Part shown: one piece after another, positions 1-7,900 of the stretch
How positions within the stretch are numbered: position 1 is the first letter of the stretch
How the letters are laid out: each line of letters opens with the position of its first letter
Notes under the pieces: model-generated
Seen by the model: the letters and a program-made list of their open reading frames with translations, nothing else
Databases searched by the model: none
What the model was told of the DNA's origin: nothing
Made by a program: the position numbers and the translations under genes
Assembly: GCA_020056205.1 (NCBI GenBank)
Contig: JAGVIF010000126.1
Location: forward strand, 1-13,097
DNA length: 13,097 nucleotides
Source: Lentisphaeria bacterium
GTDB lineage: Bacteria > Verrucomicrobiota > Lentisphaeria > Victivallales > GWF2-50-93
Direction: 5' to 3'

Positions 1-1
1 A

Positions 2-126
2 AGTGTAAATATTCACCGAAAGGACCTGTCTGCGTGCCTGCCTGAGCGAGTACGCTCGCAGTCAGGCGGACACCTGCCTACCGCTCCAGCGGGGCAGGCA
101 GGCGGGGTTCGGTGAATATTTACGCT
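2..126. repeat. Two-armed palindromic element (MITE/REP-like) at the 3' end of the dehydrogenase gene
   Basis: Seen in sequence: a perfect 16-bp inverted repeat joins 5-20 and 108-123 and extends to 2-20/108-126 with one mismatch (a G:U wobble in RNA). Between the arms are two hairpins. Hairpin one pairs 40-45 with 62-67 and 46-50 with 55-59, giving an 11-bp stem, a 4-nt loop and a 2-nt bulge. Hairpin two pairs 73-78 with 93-98 and 81-85 with 88-92 around a 2-nt turn. The whole folds as a cruciform or three-way junction. An alternative 8-bp pairing (36-43 with 96-103) also exists. The right arm contains the TAA stop of the dehydrogenase gene. Inference: a small dispersed palindromic element of the REP/MITE kind that may act as transcription terminator or mRNA 3' stabiliser. 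No target-site duplication could be made out. Confidence 0.8.
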
Positions 127-1286
127 GACAGGATATCCCGCACCGCTTCGGGGGTTATGTCCGCGTGTTCGCCGAAGACCGAATTCAAGGATTTGAGCCG
201 CCTATAGACGACGGCGGCGGCCTCTGAAGATTTTATATTATACGCGGACAACGTTGTGGGTACACCGACGGAATTGAAGAATGCTTCAATGGCGACAATT
301 GTTTTCTCGGCGGCCGCGTCCTTGTCGGCGGCGCAAATACCGAATATCCGTTCCCCCATCTTGACCAGCTTATCAAGTTTGGCCTTCTTTTGCCGTCGTA
401 ACAAAGGCGGGAGAACCACTGCCAGTGTCTGCGCGTGATCAAGCCCGTAAACCGCAGTGAGTTCATGCCCGATCATATGCGTCGCCCAATCCTGCTGAAC
501 ACCACAGCCAATCAGACCGTTCAGAGCGCACGTCGCGGACCACATGATATTGGCACGGGCATCATAATCCCGGGGATTGGCCAGCGCCTTCGGAGCTTCC
601 TCGATCAGCGTGAGGAAGACCGCTTCTGCCTGCCGGTCCTGGAGAGGTGAATTGACATCCACCGTGAGGTATTGTTCTACCACGTGGACAAAGGCGTCCA
701 CAATGCCGTTGGCAGTCTGCTTTTCGGGAAGCGTAAAGGTGGTTTCGGGATCCAGGATTGAAAACTGCGGATAGACAAACGGGCTTGAGAAATATCGCTT
801 CTCCATGGTTGACTTCCTGGACACAACCGAATTGGCGTTCATTTCTGTGCCGGTAGCCGGCAAGGTCAAGACGGTACCCAAAGGAATGGCTGATTTGACT
901 TCCGCGCCTTCGTCTCCGGCGCCGGCGCGCAGTATATCCCAAGTATCCTTGCCCTGATAAGGCACGGCTGCGGCAATGAATTTACTGCCGTCAATGACGG
1001 AACCTCCTCCGACAGCCAGGATGAAATCCACCTTTTCCTTTTGGCATAATTTAACGGCCTTCATGCAGGTCTCATACAGAGGGTTAGCCTCAATCCCTTC
1101 GAACTCCACAACATCACGACCTTTCAACGCCTCCTTCACTTGGTCGTAGACCCCATTGCGTTTGATCGAACCGCCTCCATATGTCATCATGATGCGCCCT
1201 TTGGTCGGCGCCAATTCTCCAACCTGCGATATCGTTCCTTTTCCAAAAACAATTTTCACCGGATTATGAAACACGAAATTCAACAT
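120..1286 (-). CDS. yqhD: YqhD-type iron-containing NADPH-dependent aldehyde reductase / alcohol dehydrogenase
   Basis: A cytosolic group III metal-dependent alcohol dehydrogenase of 388 residues, close to the 387 of E. coli YqhD and alignable end to end from memory. The family reduces short-chain and lipid-peroxidation aldehydes (butanal, acrolein, malondialdehyde and similar) with NADPH. Visible motifs: GGGS at 38-40 in the N-terminal nucleotide fold, where glycines replace the aspartate typical of NAD-preferring relatives; GGGSVID at 93-99; LPATGTE at 142-148. The metal ligands match YqhD with an offset of 3: Asp197 and His201 in VDAFVH, His270 in DWATH, His284 in GLDHAQT. The start is well supported: GGAGGT (1292-1297) lies 5 nt upstream of the ATG. 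The C-terminus is of family-typical length, but the stop codon is inside a palindromic repeat. It is separated from the glucan synthase by 692 nt and is probably transcribed independently. Family assignment is near certain; the exact substrate is unknown. Confidence 0.93.
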   Translation of the reverse strand: MLNFVFHNPVKIVFGKGTISQVGELAPTKGRIMMTYGGGSIKRNGVYDQVKEALKGRDVVEFEGIEANPLYETCMKAVKLCQKEKVDFILAVGGGSVIDGSKFIAAAVPYQGKDTWDILRAGAGDEGAEVKSAIPLGTVLTLPATGTEMNANSVVSRKSTMEKRYFSSPFVYPQFSILDPETTFTLPEKQTANGIVDAFVHVVEQYLTVDVNSPLQDRQAEAVFLTLIEEAPKALANPRDYDARANIMWSATCALNGLIGCGVQQDWATHMIGHELTAVYGLDHAQTLAVVLPPLLRRQKKAKLDKLVKMGERIFGICAADKDAAAEKTIVAIEAFFNSVGVPTTLSAYNIKSSEAAAVVYRRLKSLNSVFGEHADITPEAVRDILSA

Positions 1287-1291
1287 ATTCT

Positions 1292-1297
1292 ACCTCC
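1292..1297 (-). promoter_or_regulatory. Ribosome binding site of the yqhD-type gene
   Basis: GGAGGT on the minus strand, 5 nt before the ATG at 1286-1284, within a longer purine run (AGGGGAGGT). It is a near-ideal Shine-Dalgarno sequence and fixes the start. AT-rich DNA at 1318-1335 with arms CTATA/TATAG could hold the promoter -10 region, but no convincing -35 at standard spacing was found. Confidence 0.75.
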
Positions 1298-1425
1298 CCT
1301 TGTTTTACCTATTTGTTTTATCTATAATATAGCTGATTGCAAAAGTGCGTGAATCCGGGGTGAGAGCAAAAACTTTCTGAAAAAAGGTTCTTACCTTCCC
1401 CGCATCCCAATTTTAAGGAGTATGC

Positions 1426-1566
1426 ATGTCCCGATGAGTAATATTGTTCCAGAACGAGCTTTGTCCAGTTATTCCGACCGTAAAAAACAACAAAGAATTC
1501 AATGCGTACCGCCTTTTGCTTGAAAGGATGGATTCGATTTTGTGTGAAGGAGGCGATACTTTGCGC
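1426..1566 (+). pseudogene. Possible decayed 5' end of a gene, perhaps a transposase, with an early in-frame TGA
   Basis: On the plus strand AAGGAG (1415-1420) sits 5 nt before an ATG at 1426. The frame reads three codons, hits TGA at 1435-1437, then stays open for more than 90 codons. After the stop it passes through VILFQNELCPVIPTV and FNAYRLLLERMDSIL, which look like real protein (amphipathic, charged, ordinary composition). From about 1567 the frame enters the inverted-repeat cluster and ceases to look like protein. A good ribosome binding site, an ATG in the same frame and protein-like sequence interrupted by one stop suggest a broken gene start. The texture is reminiscent of a transposase N-terminus, but I cannot name the family. 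The alternative is chance: a short overlapping frame from ATG 1434 ends after 29 codons. Confidence 0.3.
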
Positions 1567-1699
1567 ATGGGGAATTCTCTCCGATGGGAGGAATGCATTC
1601 CCCATCCGGAAGATTTCCGGGGTTTTTCCGCCAAATTCCCCTTAAGCTGGGGAGAATCCGCTTTTTCCGTTCCGAAGGCCGCCGCCGAGACGGAAAAAG
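1567..1699. repeat. Tandem cluster of four inverted repeats (hairpins H1-H4)
   Basis: H1: ATGGGGAAT (1567-1575) pairs with ATTCCCCAT (1597-1605) and encloses a nested CTCC/GGAG hairpin (1578-1581/1586-1589); 1591-1600 is also a 10-bp palindrome. H2: CCGGAA (1606-1611), GAT loop, TTCCGG (1615-1620), followed by GGTTTTT. H3: CCCC (1638-1641) with GGGG (1649-1652), extended by ATT/AAT (1635-1637/1655-1657) across a 2-nt bulge. H4: a perfect 10-bp pair CTTTTTCCGT (1661-1670) and ACGGAAAAAG (1690-1699). H1 and H3 share GGGGA(GA)AT and ATTCCCC halves and so look related. The cluster could be a structured RNA, stacked terminators or a palindromic repeat family; the sequence alone does not decide. 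Confidence 0.65.
1606..1627 (+). terminator. Possible intrinsic terminator on the plus strand
   Basis: A GC-containing 6-bp stem (CCGGAA/TTCCGG, 3-nt loop) is followed by GG and a run of five T. In the plus direction this has the form of a short Rho-independent terminator. It would end a transcript reading rightwards through the broken fragment at 1426-1566; neither flanking gene is transcribed in that direction. The short stem and short T-run keep confidence low. Confidence 0.3.
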
Positions 1700-1721
1700 A
1701 CTCGAATTTGCGCGATCAGAC

Positions 1722-1770
1722 TTGATTTTCACAGCCCCCCGGTCTATCTTTCTTTCATCATGAAAATCAA
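1722..1770. repeat. 10-bp inverted repeat H5
   Basis: TTGATTTTCA (1722-1731) is the exact reverse complement of TGAAAATCAA (1761-1770), with 29 nt between. The right arm overlaps the 17-nt sequence shared with the start of the glucan synthase (see 1760-1776). Confidence 0.6.
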
Positions 1771-1776
1771 AATTCC
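1760..1776 (+). repeat. 17-nt copy of the start of the glucan synthase gene, inverted relative to it
   Basis: The plus strand reads ATGAAAATCAAAATTCC, identical over 17 nt to the first 17 nt of the synthase coding sequence (10774-10758, minus strand). In both places it encodes MKIKI followed by proline. Here the frame closes after 19 codons (stop at 1817-1819) with no clear ribosome binding site. It forms a short inverted pair flanking the 9-kb gene. It could be a vestige of an ancient rearrangement or coincidence in AT-rich start-codon sequence. Confidence 0.4.
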
Positions 1777-1832
1777 TATCAATAACTGCCTGAAACTGAT
1801 TGCAGGTCTAAAGCCTTGAACTCCAACTTTAT

Positions 1833-1888
1833 GATTTGGTGATTTAGAGATTTAAAGATTTGAAGATTTGAAGATTTGAAGATTTTTC
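1833..1888. repeat. 8-bp tandem repeat, seven units
   Basis: Seven consecutive in-phase 8-bp units, all beginning GATTT: GATTTGGT, GATTTAGA, GATTTAAA, then three identical GATTTGAA units, then GATTTTTC. The centre is perfect and the flanks are diverged, the usual look of a slipped-strand microsatellite with younger copies inside. It lies about 90-145 nt downstream of the synthase stop. Too short and spacer-free for CRISPR. The copy number is probably variable between strains. Confidence 0.85.
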
Positions 1889-1978
1889 ATTCGACATATA
1901 GTGTGAAAACGGAAAAAGTCAAGATTGTGCTATATTTTGTCGTTTTTGTGAACGAATATGTTATTCCCGCAGCGTAGG

Positions 1979-4900
1979 TCAAAGCCTGCCGCCGACTTCA
2001 ACTTCAATGTTGTGGTCCTGCCGGTCATCGACCATGTGGACCTGCAGATCCTCCTGTTCATGATTGTCCACAGTGACGCTCCGTACAATCCATGTTTCCG
2101 GTCCAGATACACGGATTTTAATATGATAAACAGTTTCACGGTAACGATAATGGATAATAAACTCCTTCCAATCCGCAGGAAGTACCGGTTCGAATGACAG
2201 TCTATCTACTTCCAGTTTTAGTCCAAGCAGGCTTTCCACGAAGAAGCGGTACATCCAGCCTGCGCTGCCAGTGTACCAGGTCCATCCGCCGCGTCCCTCG
2301 TGTTGTTTGGCAGTATAAATGTCAGCGGAGACGACATAGGGTTCGACCATGTATTTTTCAATTTGACCGGATGTCCTGCCATGGTTGACGGGATTGATCA
2401 TCCTTGCCACATCCCAGGCCCGTTTCACGTCATGAAGTTTGGAAAATGCCATTCCCACCCAGACTGCGGCATGTGTATACTGTCCGCCGTTTTCCCTGAC
2501 TCCGGGGATATACCCTTTGATATAGCCGGGAGAAAGATCAGACTTGTCGAAAGGAGGATCAAATAGCTGGACAAGTCCAAGGTCATGGCGAATCAGGTGT
2601 TTTTCCACTTCATCCATCGCCTGTCTGCTTCTTTCCGGATCCGCCGCACCGCTGAGTACGGCCCAGCTTTGAGGAATTGAGTCGATGCTGCATTCGGAAT
2701 TTTCATGTGAACCAAGAGGGGTTCCATCGTCAAAATATGCACGCTTATACCATTGCCCGTCCCAGGCGTTCATTTCAATATTGTCCTTCAGGAATGCCTT
2801 CATCTCCTGGCACTTTTTGGCAAATTGCAGATCATTGTGTCCTTCAGATATCTTCTCGAACTGCTGAAGCACCTCTATAAGGAAGAAAGCCAGCCAGACA
2901 CTTTCGCCTTTGCCTTTGATGCCAACTAGGTTCATGCCATCATTCCAATCTCCGCATCCCATAAGGGGCAGACCGTGTTCACCTATCCTAGACATGACAA
3001 GTTCGATGGCGCGCACACAGTGGTTATAAACCGATAGCGGCCTATCTTCGATATAAGGCATGTCATAATATGATTCCTCATTTTCAGGAACCTGACGACT
3101 GCTGAGGAACGGAGTTTTTTCGTCGAGAAGTCCTGTATCGTTAGTAGAGTGGACATAATGGCAGACCGCATAAGGAAGCCACAGACAGTCGTCTGAAAAA
3201 CGTGTGCGTATGCCGCGGCCCGACGGAGGGTGCCACCAATGCTGGACATCGCCTTCATTGAACTGACGGCTGGAGCAGAGAAGGATATGGCTTCTCAGCA
3301 TATCCGGCCTGCAATGAAGAAGCGCCATGGAATCCTGCAGCTGGTCCCGGAAACCAAAAGCGCCTCCCGACTGGTAGAATCCGCTGCGTCCCCACATGCG
3401 GCAGGCTATCACCTGATATAACAGCCAGTTGTTGACGAGGAGATTCAATGCCATATCGGGTGTCTCCACGTTAATTGCTCCCAGGCAGTGTTTCCATGAA
3501 TCCCATATTTTTTCAAGGGCCTGCCAGGCTCCGGTCCTGTAACCGTATTTCTGGATGATGCTTCTCGCCTCCTCCTTGCTGTTAGCTCCGCCAAGGATAA
3601 AAACAACATGGCGCTCCTGGCCGGGTGGAATTGAGACATATGCTTGGATTGCAGCACAGGGATCAAGGGCTGGCCCTACCCTGCCGGAAAGACCTTGTCT
3701 GAACATCGCGGCAGGTCTTTCCAGAGATCCATTGCGGCCGATAAACTCCGTACGGTCTCCGGTAAATGTGCGTTCAGATTCGCTTGTCTGCGCAAAAACA
3801 ATTACGTTGGAAAACTCGGCATTGAATGAATTGGTCAGGAAAACAGCGTTTGTCTGAGGATCAATCCTGCTGACCACGTGCATTGAGCTGCGGCCCTGCA
3901 TTTCTCCCACTGAACATTCCGCAAAAGACGTGACAGACATCCTTCTTTCGCGGTCGGACAAGTTTCTAATTTTGATTATCGTTACCTTTACCGGAGAATC
4001 AACCGGAACATATATCAATGTTTCCGAAATAATATCGTTTTGCCTGTGATCAAAAGCGGAGTAACCCAGGCCGTGCCGGCAGACATAGGTGGTTGTACCG
4101 CGGGCTGGACCCGGTGTCGGAGACCAGAAAGCCCCTGTCTGCTCGTCCCGTATGTAAAATGCTTCACCTGATGTTCCGCAGACCGGATCGTTATACCATG
4201 GAGTAATACGGAACTGCCGGGCATTTTCAAACCATGTGTAACTCGGCCCTGTCTCGCCTATCACACTGCCAAATTTGCTGTTGGCAAGAACATTCACCCA
4301 AGGCGCAGGAGTCACCGTGCCGGGCGCGAGGATAATCACATATTCATGTCCGTCCTGGGTGAAACCACCATAGCCATTGAAGAAAATAAGATCCGTCCTC
4401 GTGACCGGAATGTCTTTCTCCATGGATGGAACTGACCGTTTTGGCACGAAACGCGACGACTTCACTTCACTGCGGAATCTCCATTCAACTTGTTCAGCGA
4501 ATGTTCCCGCCCTGTCCGTCATATATACACGCGCCGCGGCCTGAAGAAGAAGACGGTCTTCTTCGGCGATTTGATCTGTGGTCCGAACAAAAATACCCCC
4601 ATGCTGGTCCAGCATCTGCGCCTCCGAATCCGAGGATATGATACCAGTGATCTCATCTCGGAGAGTCTGACGGTATCCTGAGATCGTATCCACCCAGAGG
4701 ACAAGATCCAGACGCAGCCCCTTGTTGCGGTAATATGCGTAACAGCGTACTGCCTGCCTCACCAGGTCGAGTCCTTCCGGGTCCATAGTATGGATGAGCA
4801 TTATCGGCAGGTCTCCGGAAATGCCGTATCTCCACAATGAAGACTGATTCCTGTTGTTGTGGGAGATTATGCTCGAACTGGCGCGATGGCGCGCGTTCGC

Positions 4901-7900
4901 ATAAATGATTGCGCTTGCGAGCCGTCCGAACAGCTGGGCATCGGCTTCCGTTGCCCGGAGATGCTGGAGAAGTACCTGGCTGTTAGTCCATGCAATGTCA
5001 AAAACGCGCTCGGCCAGGCGGTAATCTCTGTATTTATCTATGAGAAGAAGCGTATGCTCCCTGGTGGATGAGATTCCCATTATAATGTCCACCATGACTG
5101 ATGCGCCAGGAGGAACAACGACTCTGCGCCTTATTGACACTATCGGATCAAGCGCTATGCCGGCAGTATTTGACAGCTGACCAACGCTGTCCATCGCAGC
5201 TGGATTCGATGGGCTGCGCGTCCTCCCTACAAATTTTTTACGGTCAGTTTCAAATGAACATCCGGCAACAGGCTGTCCATTGTGTACAACCATGCTTTTA
5301 AACATCCACGGAGTTTTTTCTTCTTCCGACCGCGGGCGGCGGGTGCATAAAATAGCGGATTTATCGGGAAGCAGTTCCGTCTGTATGAAAAGGCTGTTGA
5401 ATACGGGGTGCGAGATATCTGCCAGCCCTTCGGCTAAAACTACTTCGGAGCAGCTGGTCAGATCGAGTGTCCTTTCCCTGGATGAAAGATTGCGTATTGT
5501 CATGCGCCTTATTTCGATGTCGTCCTCTGGAGAGACTGATATCCTCGTGCAGGATTCGATCTCATTGTACACGCTGCGAAATTCAACGAGCGCCTGCGAG
5601 AATATGACTTCATACTTGCTCGGACGGATACATATCGGCTGATATGTGGTGGACCAGAACCTGCCTGATTTGGCATCCTGCACATAACAGAACAATCCAT
5701 AGCAGTCCCTTGTTATATCCTCCCTCCAGCGCATCAGGTCCATACCCTGCCATCTGCTGAATCCGCCGCCCGCGTGTGTCACCATCACATTGTAGCGTCC
5801 ATTGCTTAGCAACTGTACGCGCGGCGCCTCCGAGTCGGCATTTGTATAGACACGCGTTATTGATTCCTTGATCTGGGCTTCGGTTTTGTTAGAAAGTCCC
5901 GAATGGGGATGTGCAATGAGAGAGGATTCGTTAAGAACCGGAGGAATGCGTTCTTGAAGAAGCAGCAGGGATGATCTCATTTCTGGATCCGAAGTAAATC
6001 GTCTCTGCATTGGCCTGTTGAGAAGCACATGCGCCAGCGAGAGCAGGCTCATGCCGCTGTGATGGGTCATATAGCTCCATACTATTGCCCGGTCCTGTCC
6101 CGCCGGTATCCGCGTGGCCGTATAGTCCACCGCCTCATACATGCCCATCCTGCCAAGAATTCCATCTCCCGCAAGCCTCTGCAGGTTCAGACATGCCTCC
6201 AATGGCATGCAAATAAGCCCCATCACTGATGCATAAGGCGCAATTACCAGCTCTTCGGAAAGCCCCCTCATGAGACCAAGGTCCGGAACACCGAAAGCAC
6301 GGTATTGGTATGTCCTCCTGGCATCGATAAGATTATATGATGATTCAGATATCCCCCATGGAACCTGGCGCTTTTTCCCGTATATGATCTGCTGCTTCAC
6401 GGCATTGCGGCATGAGTAATCGGTCAGAGTGCCTTCATACGCGGGCATCAAAAGGCTGGGCATCAGATACTCGAACATTGAACCGCTCCATGACAGCAAA
6501 GTGGGAGGACCCGTTTCCACCTTAGCCTGTTGGCGTCCGAGAAGGAACCAGTGCTCCTGGGGGATACGTCCCTGTGCAACCCCTATAAAACTGCAAAGCC
6601 TGGCCTCAGAAGCAAATAGGTCGTAATAGCCTTTGTCCATCGTATGGTTTTCAAGATTGAATCCGATGGAAAAAAGTTTCCGGTCTGTATGGAAAAGGAA
6701 TTCCAAATCCCAGTCGGACAGCTCCCGGCACTCTTCACCGAGCTGTTCAAGTTCATATATCCAGCTGCTCGCATAGATACTTGCTTCAGATATGTGGCTC
6801 CGGAGAACATTGAGCCATTTCAGGATTTCCGCATCTTGAGGTAAATTGCCTTTGTCCAAGGGAATATTTCCTGTCCAGATTTCAATACGAGCTTCCCACT
6901 TCTGACTTAGAGACGCCAGTTCGGAAAGAGTACCGTTCCGGTAAAGATCGGAGAGTAAATCCTCAAACTCCCCGGGAGGGAGCATTTGTCTGTATTTTTC
7001 AAATGCAGATCCCGCAAGGAATTCTCCTTCCAGCCATGGAGCAATCCGAACAACATCATGGATGAGGATTTCACATTGCGTTCTCAATGCCGTCATCCAC
7101 CAAAGCACTTCAAGGTTTTCAATGAATTCCGCCCTTAACTGGAATTGTTTTGAGGTAAGATTCTTCAGGACAAGATATATGTCTTTCAGAGATGCCGCGG
7201 GCTTGGAATCAGTGAGTATAGCCTTGCTGAAATGTGCGACAGCCTGAAGGGCGTCAGCGGCATTCGGGGCAGGCTTGGCGGAAATGGCGAGGGCCGCCTC
7301 CTCCTCAAGAATCCGGGCTGTGTCCTTGATGCCTTTAATCCATTGATCTGAAACCATGCGTGAAGTTTTCAATTCAAGCAGACCTCCGCGCAGCACAATA
7401 AGAGATCCTACCAGATTACCGCTGTCGACCGTGGAAACATAGCGGGGCCTCATGGCGCGCAGGGTTTTGGTTTCATACCAGTTGAAAAAATGCCCGCGGA
7501 ACCGTTCCAACCGGCGCATTGACTTAAAAGCATCCTGTATTCGGCTGATCAAATGGCTTGTGCTGATATAACCGAAATCGCGGGCGGCAAGCGTCGAGAG
7601 GAGGTACATGCCGATGTTTGTGGGCGAAGTCCTTTCAGCAATCTGAAATTCAGGTTTTTCCTGAACATTGTCCGGAGGCAGCCAATTATTCCCCGGCCCC
7701 ACAAACTCTTCAAAATATCTCCATGTCCTCCTGGAGATTTTGCGCAGGAATGCCGTCTGGCTATTATCCAGATGGACATGGATATTTTTCGACGGCCGGC
7801 TGATGAGCCAGGCGATAAGCGGCGCCAGTATCCAGACAGCTCCTAAAGTCATTGCGATAAACAACGATACGCCTCTCTGCTGGAAACCAATGATGCAGCA

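Larger units (their letters stand above)
1287..1978. other. 692-nt gene-poor intergenic region rich in inverted and tandem repeats
   Basis: This stretch lies between the synthase stop and the dehydrogenase start. It contains no intact gene I can support. Open frames exist on both strands at about 1413-1732, but they overlap each other and run through hairpins, so they look like chance. What it holds: the dehydrogenase leader and ribosome binding site (1287-1340); a possible broken coding fragment on the plus strand (1426-1566); five inverted repeats (1567-1770); a 19-codon open frame starting at 1760; and an 8-bp tandem repeat (1833-1888). No strong intrinsic terminator for the synthase was seen just after its stop at 1979; the stretch 1920-1978 is AT-rich with only weak pairing. 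Confidence 0.7.

Noticed and set aside
1362..1391. AACTTTCTGAAAAAAGGTT as a terminator hairpin
   Set aside because: The stem is short and imperfect, and it lies upstream of the dehydrogenase where no gene needs it.
1413..1732. Minus-strand open frames of 73-95 codons in the 1.3-2.0 kb gap
   Set aside because: They mutually overlap, cross several hairpins and lack ribosome binding sites and recognisable motifs.
1833..1888. CRISPR-like array
   Set aside because: Units are 8 bp and contiguous without spacers; this is a simple tandem repeat.
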